From NCBI GenBank assembly GCA_045226015.1, contig JBGVBY010000013.1, positions 1-64,000 on the forward strand: 64,000 nucleotides of DNA, given 5' to 3'. The translations under genes were made by a program, and so were the position numbers. Numbering within the stretch: the stretch's first letter is position 1; each line of letters begins with the position of its first letter. Positions 41,300 to 50,992 of this stretch are shown piece after piece. The notes beneath the pieces were generated by a model that made no database searches, was not told where the DNA came from, and saw nothing but the letters and a program-made list of their open reading frames with translations. This DNA comes from UBA2450 sp045226015. GTDB lineage: Bacteria; Bacillota_I; Bacilli_A; RFN20; CAG-826.

Positions 41300-41795
41300 T
41301 GAAATTGAAAAAGACTATAAGGCAAAACAGTTGAAATGGAAGACTCATATCCGTTTAGAACAAAACAAGTTCAAACGATTCTGGATGTGGGTGTGGTTCT
41401 TAATCGCATTCCCATTCGTGTGGCTCTTCTATAACTGCCGAGATTGGCGAAGTCTGGTTTGTATCCTCGTCTCGTTTCTCCTATGGTCAGCAAGTGTATG
41501 GATTTGGTACCTATTAGCAGTTTTAACTGGCTGGAATACTGATACTGCAAAGTGGTTCATCGGTATCGGTAGTGCAGTTTGGATTTGGTGGGTAAGCCCA
41601 GTTGGTAGTCCATTCATCCTATTAGTTACGATCACTGCGATTGGAATAAAAGCATTATTCAACAAAATTAAAGAAAAACGACAAAAGAAACAACTTTTGC
41701 GAGAAAATGCTAAAAAATGTCCATACAAAATTGAAGAAGATGAATTACCTGATTACAACCCAGAGTATATTCCAAAAGAGTGGAGAGAAAAGTAA
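41286..41795 (+). CDS. Phage membrane protein (169 aa)
   Basis: Three probable membrane spans (about residues 24-44, 53-79 and 83-120) rich in Trp, between a basic N-terminus and a charged C-terminal tail. The ATG at 41286 overlaps the previous gene by 14 nt. Function unknown; holin-like size but in an early module, so not called a holin. Confidence 0.55.
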   Translation: MKKFSEIEKDYKAKQLKWKTHIRLEQNKFKRFWMWVWFLIAFPFVWLFYNCRDWRSLVCILVSFLLWSASVWIWYLLAVLTGWNTDTAKWFIGIGSAVWIWWVSPVGSPFILLVTITAIGIKALFNKIKEKRQKKQLLRENAKKCPYKIEEDELPDYNPEYIPKEWREK

Positions 41796-41968
41796 TGACT
41801 TGCCCGTGTAAAGACTGCTCCAAAAGAACCTCTGACTGCCACGGAAAATGTGCCGGTTATCAAGAGTGGTCAAAGTTAAATGAAGAAGCTCGCAACAAAC
41901 GGAATGAAGCAAGTTTATCCGCTTATCTATCAAGACCGAAATATCGCAAACGAAGGAGAATAAGATGA
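41795..41968 (+). CDS. Cys-rich small phage protein (57 aa)
   Basis: MTCPCKDCSKRTSDCHGKCAGY carries six Cys and one His, a probable zinc site, followed by a basic tail ending KRRRIR. Such proteins recur in early regions of Gram-positive phages. The start overlaps the upstream stop (TAATG). Confidence 0.65.
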   Translation: MTCPCKDCSKRTSDCHGKCAGYQEWSKLNEEARNKRNEASLSAYLSRPKYRKRRRIR

Positions 41969-42360
41969 ACAAAGATGGTAAACCGACCGATGTTCGAGAT
42001 TACATTTCTCGCTACATTGAATTTCAAGAGCTGACAATTAGTGCTCAAGCTGAACTTGATGCATTGATTGCTGAGCAACAACATTTGATTCCAGCAATGG
42101 ATCGTGTGAAAACCGCTGAATTAGAAGTGCGCATCACAAATGCTCGTACTTACTTAAGCAGGTTAAAAAAGATTATTAGTGACTGGGGTGATGCCTTAGC
42201 GGCTCTCGGTCAAACTTATAACAAAACAGAGTATGAAATGTTCAACATTCTGATTATCAAAGGCATACCGCCAAAGAAGACAAAGTGGGCATTACAAACC
42301 TGTTACAACTTCCGCGCTAAAGTTTTTAAGGACATCGCGAGATTGGAGAAGAAAGAATGA
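41965..42360 (+). CDS. Possible late-gene transcription regulator (131 aa)
   Basis: Helical protein with a coiled-coil middle and a C-terminal helix-turn-helix-like segment (YNKTEYEMFNILIIKGIPPKKTKWALQTCYNFRAKVFKDI), recalling sigma region 4-like phage regulators (DUF1492/ArpU style). Its place near the end of the early operon fits a switch to late transcription. Unproven. Confidence 0.45.
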   Translation: MNKDGKPTDVRDYISRYIEFQELTISAQAELDALIAEQQHLIPAMDRVKTAELEVRITNARTYLSRLKKIISDWGDALAALGQTYNKTEYEMFNILIIKGIPPKKTKWALQTCYNFRAKVFKDIARLEKKE

Positions 42361-42722
42361 AATCGTTAGAAGAAATTAAAAAGATTATCAATTTGCAAAT
42401 CATCCGTGAAGGCGAAGATGGATTCCACGCCATTTGGACTGACCCAGTGACTAGATATAGATATTCAATCATTCTGTCTTGGGGTGGTGGTTGGGAGCAC
42501 TTCTCTATCAATCCAATTAGCAAAAATAAAACTCCAGAGTGGGAGTTCATGTGCAAGATGAAAGAAATGTTCTTTAGAGATGATGAAGCGTGTGTTGAAT
42601 ATCATCCTAAGAAAGAAGATTATGTTGATCAATTGCATCATTGTCTTCATATCTGGAGACCAATTGATGAACCATTACCAGTACCGCCACCAATCTTTGT
42701 TGGAATAGGCAGAAAGGAATAA
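42357..42722 (+). CDS. DUF7694-like phage protein
   Basis: A 121-aa protein with GGGWEHFSINPISKNKTPEWEFMCKMKEMFFRDDEACVEYHPKKEDY and HCLHIWRP, a pattern conserved in small proteins of phages infecting Bacillota. No known activity. Overlaps the previous gene by 4 nt. Confidence 0.65.
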   Translation: MKSLEEIKKIINLQIIREGEDGFHAIWTDPVTRYRYSIILSWGGGWEHFSINPISKNKTPEWEFMCKMKEMFFRDDEACVEYHPKKEDYVDQLHHCLHIWRPIDEPLPVPPPIFVGIGRKE

Positions 42723-42724
42723 TT

Positions 42725-43051
42725 ATGAGCACACCTAAAATTGACTTAAAACAAGTTGTTGAAAAATGTGAAGGTTGTCTTAAACCCATCACAGTGAAAG
42801 AGGTGACTGAAATAGCACAAGGAAGTTTATCTCTTCTCTATAATCAAGGAACAATCCTTAAAAGAGTTGAAAAGACTATTGGAGAACAAGACTGGAACAT
42901 TCTCGTAACAAGTGTACTAGGCACGTTCTTGAGCTCTCTATATGCTTCCACCGAATTAAACGGTGACTTAGGAAAAGCTGCTAAGTTTGGACAAGATATC
43001 GGCGCTAGTGGAATGGCTGTAAAAAGAGGAAATAAAGATGAAAATTCATAA
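42725..43051 (+). CDS. Unknown phage protein (108 aa)
   Basis: A 108-aa mostly helical protein with GTFLSSLYASTELNGDLGKAAKFG. Starts 2 nt after the previous stop with AAAGGA upstream and overlaps the next gene by 14 nt. Not recognised. Confidence 0.5.
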   Translation: MSTPKIDLKQVVEKCEGCLKPITVKEVTEIAQGSLSLLYNQGTILKRVEKTIGEQDWNILVTSVLGTFLSSLYASTELNGDLGKAAKFGQDIGASGMAVKRGNKDENS

Positions 43052-43274
43052 TTGGCACACTCTTGCAGTATTAAGTAATCTTGCGTTCTTCGTAATGATG
43101 GTCGTGTTCCTCTTCGTGACTCAAAGAGACTTTGCTGAATATGACTATAGTGATTATCTACTTGTTCTATTGATAAGAGAAGGAATCATCTTACTTGTTC
43201 AAATTGGTTGGAACTTGCTCTTATATGCAATACCAAGATTCTTCTTACATCCTGAAAACAAAGAACCGAAATAA
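43038..43274 (+). CDS. Small phage membrane protein, two spans (78 aa)
   Basis: Two hydrophobic spans (about residues 7-28 and 44-68) and a charged C-terminus. Last gene of the rightward operon, ended by the terminator at 43278. Confidence 0.55.
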   Translation: MKIHNWHTLAVLSNLAFFVMMVVFLFVTQRDFAEYDYSDYLLVLLIREGIILLVQIGWNLLLYAIPRFFLHPENKEPK

Positions 43275-43277
43275 AAG

Positions 43278-43302
43278 GAAGGCATTAAGCCTTCTTTTTT
43301 TC
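43278..43302. terminator. Bidirectional terminator at the early/late junction
   Basis: GAAGGC-ATTAA-GCCTTC followed by a T run on the plus strand. On the minus strand the stem is followed by CTTTTATTT. It separates the convergent early and late transcription units. Confidence 0.85.
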
Positions 43303-43307
43303 CGTTC

Positions 43308-43478
43308 TTATTTACGTTTTCTAAGCAGTACGTTACCAGCTTCACCCCAACCAGCCATAACGATTATCCATAGAAATGGAATTGCGATGTATGTCTGACT
43401 TTTGAGGAAAACAAATGTTAACCATATGCCTAGTGCGAGTAATATGCCTGCTACAAGTATGAATCCAAATGCTTTCAT
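43308..43478 (-). CDS. Small membrane protein at the end of the late operon (56 aa)
   Basis: A 56-codon frame on the minus strand starting 4 nt after the stop of the 1743-aa gene. Two hydrophobic segments (about residues 4-24 and 29-43) and a basic end LLRKRK. There is no Shine-Dalgarno, so it would rely on reinitiation. A possible holin-like or accessory membrane protein; unproven. Confidence 0.55.
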   Translation of the reverse strand: MKAFGFILVAGILLALGIWLTFVFLKSQTYIAIPFLWIIVMAGWGEAGNVLLRKRK

Positions 43479-43482
43479 AATC

Positions 43483-46400
43483 TTATAATATCATATCAAT
43501 TTCTTCATCAGTTAAGCCTTTATTCTTTAACCAACGAGTGAGCACTTGAATCTTATCTTTTCCGATATTCCATCCAGCAAGACGGTAAATAAGGTTTTTG
43601 ATTTGTGGAGATACTCTCAAGTGAGTGACATATTTGACCGCATCTTCCTTATTAGTAAATGCTTTGACATTGAAGTAGTAGACATAGAATTCATCGTAAC
43701 TAATACCGGCTTTGTTATAACATTGAGCCTTTGCATAGACTTTTTTGTTATAGATACGTAAAGCGGATTCAGCACCGAGAACTTCACGATAAACTTCTCT
43801 TTGAATGACTGCCGCGTTCTCTTCATCGATAGTGTAGTTCTTAAGAGCTTCACCAATCTTCTTACAATTTTCAACTGCTTGCTTATATGCAGCGTTAATC
43901 ATAACTTGAATGACACGAGATTCATCGTGTTTTTCTTTTGCTGACTTATCTGGATTATCATCAATCTCTTTGATTTGTTTACGTAAGTCCGCAATCTCAT
44001 TATTACAAGTGTTGAGATAACTTGCTTGAATAGTAGCAATCGCGTCACCATCGGTCTTGTCATAAAGGATTTGTTCGCGATAATCGTAGAAGTCTTTAGA
44101 ATATCTACTCTTTTCGACTGGATCAATGAGATATTGGTCTTTAACGATTCTCTCTAATTTGTACCAACTTGCTTCATCAGAAGTTAATGGTAAGAGAATA
44201 TCACCGATAATACCTGTGTATTGGTCTAAAACATATTCAACTTTAAGTGGTGAGATTCCAAATACTTTACCAATGAAACGAGAGATATAAGATGTATCTT
44301 TTTCGTATTGTTCTGTTGGTCTTGTGTTATCCCATTTAGAAGAAACGATTTGACCACCGTACCAAGTTCTATTTTTGGTAGCATCATCAATGGCTTGGAA
44401 GAATCCAAGAGAGATGCCGGTTCCAGAAATAGGAGAATTGGCTTCTAATAAGGCATATTTAAGCGCTTCTTCCATTGCGTTAGTATTTCCTTTAGCAGTA
44501 TCAAATGCGCCTGTTACGATAGCGTTAAACGCACTAATGACACGACCTTTAGGAATACGGATGAATTGTTCACCAACTTTGATTAGGTAGTAGTTGTTCT
44601 TAATGCTTTGGTTGAGTGATTTATAGTCTTCATCATCCCAATAAAGCAATTCGTTGAGTAATTGAGTACCAATACCAAGAATTAACATCTTTAAGATAAG
44701 TTCAGCCCATTCTTTAGCACTCTTTGGAGCAATGAATGTTCTCATCATCTTTGTGAAACCTTGAATGTTGGCGTTCAAGAACAAACCAAATGTGTTATTG
44801 ATTTGTCTTCCAACTGTACCAGAACGAGAGAAGTTCAATGTGATTTCGTGAGCTTCATAGACACCACGAGTCATAATTTGCTTGTTAGACATGCTATTTA
44901 GCCCTTTAGCACGTTCTTTATAGAGTTTATTAGTTGTGGCTAGGTATTGAGCATAACGTGTCGCTACTTCGATGATTTCATTAACACGCTCAATTGCTTT
45001 CCACGGCTTGACAACATATTCTAACCCTGAACTCATCTTCTTCTTATCGGTATAGATTTCAGTTGAAGTCATAACTGATGTTCCGATACCGCCACTAGCA
45101 ACGAATGCTTGATATTTGGCATCGTTAGTAATAATGCTCTTATATGCTTGTGGAAGATTTCTTAAAACACTGGTCATACCAGTTGGAGAATAGAATGATG
45201 CATCCCATAAGTCACGGATAGCGTTTCTTAATCCGAAGAAAGGATTGTAAGTGGTTAACAAGTTCTTTACAACCTTTTGTGCTTTAGCAATGAATTTCAT
45301 TCCAGGAATGTTAAGAAGAGTGTCATTATAAACACCAGCTAAGGCTTGTAAACCTTCCATTACATTGGCGTTAACCAAATAACTATGTGATTCGCCACCT
45401 TCATAATATGTAACCACTTGTCCATCAAGTGCTGGTCTAGTGAGATAATAAGTCATACTAGAATCAGTTGATCGTGGTAATTCTTCTTTCTTTAATTCTT
45501 CAGAAACAACGTATTCATTGAGTTCACCATAACTTTTGCTTGCGTTAATCAATGTTTTAATTAACTCGTTCATAGCAACTTTTTGATGAATCTTGACTGT
45601 TTGCATTTGCATTGAATCAAACATATCTTTGATGACTAAATCACTGCCTTTAGCAAGTCTTAGTGTGCTTGATTGCATAGACATTGAAATACCAGCAGTT
45701 GGATTGATAATCATTTCTCTATATGTTGGGACATAGTGAGAATAGTATTTTTTCATCCATTCATACGCTGACTTACTGAGATAACCACCTTCATATTGCA
45801 TTCTTAAAAGTTCACGATTGTATTTCCAAACTTCTTCTCTCATATCCTTAAACATTGGATAATCAGCATCAATTTGTTCTAATCGAGCGTTAATATCTTC
45901 AGCATTGAGAAGTCTTAAATACTTTTTGACTTCGTTAAAGGTATCTAAAGCCTCTCCTGTAAGTTCTACGCTTCTTTCCATAGCAGTCTTGTGTGTCAAC
46001 TCATTTACAGTTGCTTCGTCCATACAGACGCCTTTTTCGATTGCTTCGGAAAGTAGTGGGAAATGTTCGCTAATCTTAACTAATAAGTCCGCTGGCATAG
46101 TTCTTGTTTCTAACCATTTGCCAAAGACTGTTTTTCTTTCTTTAGGCTCACTCTTTGAGAACTTTTCAATATCTTCGATAGATACTAAATCAGTGCCTAA
46201 AGAAGCATTTAATCTATCCATTTCAACGTATAAAGCAAGAGATTCATAGAAATGACTCATTCCTTCTTCTAACTTTATTCCGTTGTCCTTAAAATACTTG
46301 TTTAATTCATCAACAATACCGTTTTTGCCGTTATAAAGACCTTTGGTATAGAATTCAACTTTATTTTCTTCAACACTTCTAGAGAAACCGTTTTGAGCAA

Positions 46401-48714
46401 CGCTATTAGCGATGGAACTTGCCATTCTAATTTCTTCGGTTTTTTGCATTGCTTCACGTTGACTATAACCGAACTTTCTTAAAGCGTTTTCAATAGCCGC
46501 GGCACTGTTGGATAATTTGACCGCCAGTGTTTCAGTTTGATATGAAATGTTTTGTAACCAAGAAGCAGTGGACTTGATTGACGCTTTTCCGACACGAATC
46601 TTTTTTGTTAAAACTGGTTCTTCCATTGTTCTAACAAGAGCACCCATTTCTTCTTCAAACACTTCCATTGGATTAACCGTTTCAGTTGGGAGCATTGGTT
46701 CTGGCTCAATTGCTTCACCTTCAGTAACTTCTTCAACTGGAGTTAAAGCGCTGTCCATGGTGTCAGCAATCTTTCTTAAATTATCAATTTTAGATAATGC
46801 GCCTGGCTTACTTCTGAAATAAGCAGCTAATCTATTTGCCATAGCAGTTTGTTTTGCTAATTGAGTAGCTTCATCTAAGGATAATCCGTTTTGGACTTGA
46901 TAAATCTTGATGTATTTATCGACTTCCATTTTGAAAGATTCATCCATTGTGACAAGTTTATCGGCAACAGCCATAATGTCACTATAGATTTCACCATTTG
47001 CTGTTTTAATTAACTCTAAAGAGTTAAGAGCAGTTGCTTCTGCAACGCTGTTTTCACCGACAACAACGAGTTTACCTTCACCATCATAGAATGACTTGAC
47101 TTCGCCGTTTTCAACGTAGTCCATAATCTCGGTATTGTTTTTAATTGCAGTATTAACATCTTCGATATTGTTAATTTCAATATTCAAATCTTCAGCAACT
47201 TCTTGAACTTTGCTTTCAACCTTTTTCTCATATTCAGCCTTTAAGTCATCACCAGTGATTCCATTTGATTCTAATTCAGCAAGCAAATTATCTTGTGCTT
47301 TCATATAAGCCTCATTGGCTTTGAATGCTTTTTGAATAGCACCCTCTAGCTTTGTTCTTTGTGCTTCACTTAAATCTGGATTAGTTCTAACTTGTTCTAA
47401 AGCAAGATCAATGTTAGTTTTCTCGCTAATATCAATCTCTTCCATCTCAACGATTTTTGAGAATGTGCTATTAAGTCTTTTCGCAGCCTTGGTTAAGTCA
47501 TCTTTTGCATCAGCATATTCAGAGTACGCTAAAGCACCTTTTTGACCGACTTGTTTGCCGTTAATAGTGGTCTTACCTAATTTGTAGTATTTTGTACCTT
47601 CACCAACGGCACCGAGAATACCACCAACAACGAATGATTGAGCTAAACCAGCCCAGAATTCGCCACTAGCATATTCTCCACCTAAATCTAAATCATAATC
47701 ATATGAAATTTTCTTTAATAAAGGATTGGCGACATCTGATAATACTTCTTCGAAACCTTCAGATAAGAAACCAGCAACCATTTTACCGCCTAATGAAGAT
47801 GTGAATTTCTTGACTGCTGCGTTTTTTAATGCCGCCTTTCCGATAACACCGGATGCAACGTCAGTACCAATACCACCAAGTAATTCAGTACCAGCTTCAA
47901 CAGCACCGGTTAACAAACCATATAAAGTAGCTTGATGGAGATTAGCACCTTCATTTAATGCTTCTTCTGCGCCTTTACCTGCAGCACCTGTAGCCATTAC
48001 ACCTAACGAGAGTGCTTGAGCACCCTTTGCGGTTAAGCCTGCGCCTTCGCCTATGCCAGCAGTCACATACATACCGACAAGTTGACCGGCACCTTCAGCA
48101 ATGCCTAATACAGCATCACCAAACCATCCAGCATCTTTTTCTAAAACATCATGACCATAAGCGTATTTTTCTCTCCACGCTGTAATTTCTTCTGATGTAG
48201 CACCCCATTGACCTAAACCTAATGAAGACCACGCTTGACCCATGTCAGCCCAGTATTCATCTCCATATTCAACGGCATTGCCAATCATTTTGCCAATACC
48301 CCAAGGAGTGAAGTTAGCAAATGTTTCTGTGAAGTTAGCAAGGTTGCCTGCCATATCAATTGAAACAAAGTCTTCTGCCCATTGGGTATCAGCACCAAAC
48401 CAAGAACCGATATCACCGGCAATAGTGACGCCTAAATCGATAATACCTTCAAACATTGACACAAAGCCTCTACCAAAGGCATTAGCGATGTTATCGATTG
48501 TTCCAAAGATGTCATCCCACCAAGAACGTGATTGTTGTTGTTCTTGTTCTAAGGAATCTTCGTACTCAGTATCGTTACCATATGTAGAGATATCAATACC
48601 AGCACGAGAAAGAGCTCGTGCATCACCAAGAGTTAAAGTGGTGGTGCTACCGAGCGGTGTTTTTCTCATTTGTGCTAAAAATTCAGCAGTAGATAAAATG
48701 TCTTTTTCAGCCAT
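43483..48714 (-). CDS. Giant internal virion/ejection-type protein (1743 aa)
   Basis: Residues 60-400 are rich in Gly/Ala and amphipathic or hydrophobic helices (NIANAFGRGFVSMFEGIIDLGVTIAGDIG, GLTAKGAQALSLGVMATGAAGKG). Coiled-coil stretches follow (about 400-660). A long C-terminal part resembles large polyvalent protein modules (LPD38-like: RNAIRDLWDASFYSP and ERVNEIIEVATRYAQYLATTNKLYKERA). Such proteins ride inside podovirus-like capsids and enter the cell with the DNA. There is no clear Shine-Dalgarno. It lies at the end of the late operon. Confidence 0.6.
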   Translation of the reverse strand: MAEKDILSTAEFLAQMRKTPLGSTTTLTLGDARALSRAGIDISTYGNDTEYEDSLEQEQQQSRSWWDDIFGTIDNIANAFGRGFVSMFEGIIDLGVTIAGDIGSWFGADTQWAEDFVSIDMAGNLANFTETFANFTPWGIGKMIGNAVEYGDEYWADMGQAWSSLGLGQWGATSEEITAWREKYAYGHDVLEKDAGWFGDAVLGIAEGAGQLVGMYVTAGIGEGAGLTAKGAQALSLGVMATGAAGKGAEEALNEGANLHQATLYGLLTGAVEAGTELLGGIGTDVASGVIGKAALKNAAVKKFTSSLGGKMVAGFLSEGFEEVLSDVANPLLKKISYDYDLDLGGEYASGEFWAGLAQSFVVGGILGAVGEGTKYYKLGKTTINGKQVGQKGALAYSEYADAKDDLTKAAKRLNSTFSKIVEMEEIDISEKTNIDLALEQVRTNPDLSEAQRTKLEGAIQKAFKANEAYMKAQDNLLAELESNGITGDDLKAEYEKKVESKVQEVAEDLNIEINNIEDVNTAIKNNTEIMDYVENGEVKSFYDGEGKLVVVGENSVAEATALNSLELIKTANGEIYSDIMAVADKLVTMDESFKMEVDKYIKIYQVQNGLSLDEATQLAKQTAMANRLAAYFRSKPGALSKIDNLRKIADTMDSALTPVEEVTEGEAIEPEPMLPTETVNPMEVFEEEMGALVRTMEEPVLTKKIRVGKASIKSTASWLQNISYQTETLAVKLSNSAAAIENALRKFGYSQREAMQKTEEIRMASSIANSVAQNGFSRSVEENKVEFYTKGLYNGKNGIVDELNKYFKDNGIKLEEGMSHFYESLALYVEMDRLNASLGTDLVSIEDIEKFSKSEPKERKTVFGKWLETRTMPADLLVKISEHFPLLSEAIEKGVCMDEATVNELTHKTAMERSVELTGEALDTFNEVKKYLRLLNAEDINARLEQIDADYPMFKDMREEVWKYNRELLRMQYEGGYLSKSAYEWMKKYYSHYVPTYREMIINPTAGISMSMQSSTLRLAKGSDLVIKDMFDSMQMQTVKIHQKVAMNELIKTLINASKSYGELNEYVVSEELKKEELPRSTDSSMTYYLTRPALDGQVVTYYEGGESHSYLVNANVMEGLQALAGVYNDTLLNIPGMKFIAKAQKVVKNLLTTYNPFFGLRNAIRDLWDASFYSPTGMTSVLRNLPQAYKSIITNDAKYQAFVASGGIGTSVMTSTEIYTDKKKMSSGLEYVVKPWKAIERVNEIIEVATRYAQYLATTNKLYKERAKGLNSMSNKQIMTRGVYEAHEITLNFSRSGTVGRQINNTFGLFLNANIQGFTKMMRTFIAPKSAKEWAELILKMLILGIGTQLLNELLYWDDEDYKSLNQSIKNNYYLIKVGEQFIRIPKGRVISAFNAIVTGAFDTAKGNTNAMEEALKYALLEANSPISGTGISLGFFQAIDDATKNRTWYGGQIVSSKWDNTRPTEQYEKDTSYISRFIGKVFGISPLKVEYVLDQYTGIIGDILLPLTSDEASWYKLERIVKDQYLIDPVEKSRYSKDFYDYREQILYDKTDGDAIATIQASYLNTCNNEIADLRKQIKEIDDNPDKSAKEKHDESRVIQVMINAAYKQAVENCKKIGEALKNYTIDEENAAVIQREVYREVLGAESALRIYNKKVYAKAQCYNKAGISYDEFYVYYFNVKAFTNKEDAVKYVTHLRVSPQIKNLIYRLAGWNIGKDKIQVLTRWLKNKGLTDEEIDMIL

Positions 48715-48773
48715 AATACTTAATTTTTGTTAAAATTTTTAACGATTTTCGATATTTAAGACGCGAAATTCGT

Positions 48774-49610
48774 CTATATTGAAATTTTTGGTCTTCTATT
48801 ACCAACTAATGCGTTGTCGATGTAGAAGAGTTTTCCGTTATAGTACATAAGGTATTTTTGACCGACTTGTACTAAATCGCCATTCTTAGCACTGGTATAG
48901 AAGTTTTGAAGTTCATCCTTGTATTTTTGTGAACTACCAGTACCACGTTCGATCTCAATTTGATTTAATTCATATTTAACATCTTTGTTATTTAAGATGT
49001 CTTTGTATCCAATACCATTACTGAGACCGACGGTTTCGTTAATCTTGTCAGCCCATTGACTATCAGCGTTAGCAAGATATCCACTGTATGAAGAGTAGTA
49101 GTAATCAAACATCTTCTTTTGGTCATCAGTGAAACTGTCATAGTATTCAGACTTGAGATAATCTAAATCTTCTACTGATGTGGCTTCTTGCATCATAGTC
49201 ATTGCTGCTTGCCATCTATCGGTCTTTTGAGCTTCTTCATCAGCAACTCTCTGTGAAGCAATATCCATTAAGTTTGCTTGATGTGTTTCATCTGCACCCA
49301 TAATGGCTCTATTGTAAGCACCAGCAATACCTGCTCTAGTGGATTCAGCCATACCTTGTCCAGAGAAACCAGCGTTAGCTAAAGAATTACCAACGTACTT
49401 TTGAGCTTGGTCTCTTGCAACAGATGCTTGAATCTTGCTAGAAAGCATATCCTTGTAGGATGTGTACTCAAGTGCATCGTACTTATCGCCACTGGTTAAA
49501 CCATTACTGGAACCTGTGCCACCTCCACTTGGATTACTTTCTGGACTGTTTGCTCCAATTGAATCGCCGAATGTTTTGACCCATTGATCTTTATTTGTCT
49601 GTACCGCCAT
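48774..49610 (-). CDS. Probable internal virion/structural protein (278 aa)
   Basis: A Gly/Ser-rich N-terminus and long helices rich in Ala, Gln and Asp (ARDQAQKYVGNSLANAGFSGQGMAESTRAGIAGAYNRAIM). This helix-rich style is common in internal virion or ejection proteins. AGGAGG lies 8 nt before the ATG, and the start overlaps the previous gene by 20 nt. Directly upstream of the giant protein gene. Confidence 0.5.
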   Translation of the reverse strand: MAVQTNKDQWVKTFGDSIGANSPESNPSGGGTGSSNGLTSGDKYDALEYTSYKDMLSSKIQASVARDQAQKYVGNSLANAGFSGQGMAESTRAGIAGAYNRAIMGADETHQANLMDIASQRVADEEAQKTDRWQAAMTMMQEATSVEDLDYLKSEYYDSFTDDQKKMFDYYYSSYSGYLANADSQWADKINETVGLSNGIGYKDILNNKDVKYELNQIEIERGTGSSQKYKDELQNFYTSAKNGDLVQVGQKYLMYYNGKLFYIDNALVGNRRPKISI

Positions 49611-50730
49611 ATTCAATTTCCTCCTTATGATTTTCGATTAGTAGATTATTATCCTCTCCACTTGAGGGATCTATTACTTCAGGGACGATGACTTTTGCAG
49701 CCTCTTCCTCTTCTCTTCTATGAGCTTCTTCGATTCTTTCCTTATAAGTCTCTTGATAAGATTTAGGAATGAACTCTTTTAAGTCATAGTATTTGTTATA
49801 TTCGTTAATAACGCGGATTTTATCGCCAAGCCATTTATATAAGAAGTTGACGTTGGTTGAACCGGCAAAGCCACCGCTAATAAATCCGAATGTGGCACTT
49901 CCGATTCTGAAGATAAAATTCCATAATGCTTCAGCGGTTCCAACACCTTCGTTAATTTCAGTAACGAGAAGTGATGCTAATGTGATATAGATAATTCCAC
50001 TGATGCCTTTTGCGATGAATGAACGTCTCATCGCTTTAATTCTTTCTCTATCAGTTGCTGGAGCAATTTCAAGAGATTCTAAGTTAGCACTTTTATTTCT
50101 ATCCGCAGTGGTGTAGTACGCTGCAGTTTCGGCTTCAACTGTAACTGAGCCGTTTAAGACTTCTTCAACATAGAAGGCTAATGTGTCTCTAATTGCTGGA
50201 ATCAAGATTTCGGTTCCATCTTTTAGTTTTCTAACAATGTCTTCACCAACTTTTCCTGTTGGTTTTTCACCTTCTTTTAATCCACTGATAATTGGAATGT
50301 CAGTCTCGATAGCATAATCAACGATGATTTCGGCTTCCATACGTGACATACCGTGTTTAGTAAGATGTTTAATTTTCTTTTCTCTTACTTGCTTTTCGGC
50401 ATACCAGGAGATGAATTGATCGAAGAATACAATTCTTCCGACTTCGACAAGTGTCTTGACTAGGCTATTGAAGAGTTCTCTTCTTTTGTTGTATTTGCCA
50501 TCTTCTTTAGCTTTTAAGGTTTCATCAATTGCAATGAATCCTAGAACCATCATCACTAATGCTAATGCGTTATTGAAGATTGCTCTGGTTGCCCATTTGT
50601 TTGGATCAAAGTTGTTTGGAGAGAATACTAAGTTCCATACCCAAGAGCCGATAATGATGAATATAACCATCAATACGCCAATGGCGACGAAACCCATTTT
50701 AAGGATATATTCAGGTTTCTTATTCTTCAT
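49591..50730 (-). CDS. Phage multi-span membrane protein (379 aa)
   Basis: Two N-terminal spans (about residues 11-34 and 52-70) and two central spans (about 243-263 and 273-295) surround a soluble segment. An acidic/basic C-terminal tail follows. Unknown family. Overlaps neighbours on both sides, so it is in the late operon. Confidence 0.5.
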   Translation of the reverse strand: MKNKKPEYILKMGFVAIGVLMVIFIIIGSWVWNLVFSPNNFDPNKWATRAIFNNALALVMMVLGFIAIDETLKAKEDGKYNKRRELFNSLVKTLVEVGRIVFFDQFISWYAEKQVREKKIKHLTKHGMSRMEAEIIVDYAIETDIPIISGLKEGEKPTGKVGEDIVRKLKDGTEILIPAIRDTLAFYVEEVLNGSVTVEAETAAYYTTADRNKSANLESLEIAPATDRERIKAMRRSFIAKGISGIIYITLASLLVTEINEGVGTAEALWNFIFRIGSATFGFISGGFAGSTNVNFLYKWLGDKIRVINEYNKYYDLKEFIPKSYQETYKERIEEAHRREEEEAAKVIVPEVIDPSSGEDNNLLIENHKEEIEYGGTDK

Positions 50731-50992
50731 CTTCTCTCACCGCCTTTATTTTTTTATAAATGGATATAATCCAAAGGGCTAATACTGCTCCAGTAAGTAG
50801 AACTAGAGCGAACATACATGCCCAAGAAGATTTGAACCAAGCAATAACTGCTTCCCATCCTTCTGTAGCAACGTAGTAAGTAATCATTATGATTACAGCG
50901 ACTAATGCTACTGTGAGAAGAATTTTAATTGTGGACATAACGGTCTTACTGATGTTGCCGTTTTTCTTCTTAAACTTATTTTTAGGTTTCAT
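50720..50992 (-). CDS. Small phage membrane protein (90 aa)
   Basis: Basic N-terminus (KPKNKFKKKNGN) and two membrane spans (about residues 19-41 and 54-78). Holin-like in size and topology but without a neighbouring recognised endolysin. Confidence 0.5.
   Translation of the reverse strand: MKPKNKFKKKNGNISKTVMSTIKILLTVALVAVIIMITYYVATEGWEAVIAWFKSSWACMFALVLLTGAVLALWIISIYKKIKAVREDEE

Noticed and set aside
50720..50992. Holin call for the 90-aa membrane protein
   Set aside because: Topology fits, but no endolysin is adjacent and several other small membrane proteins in the operon fit equally well.
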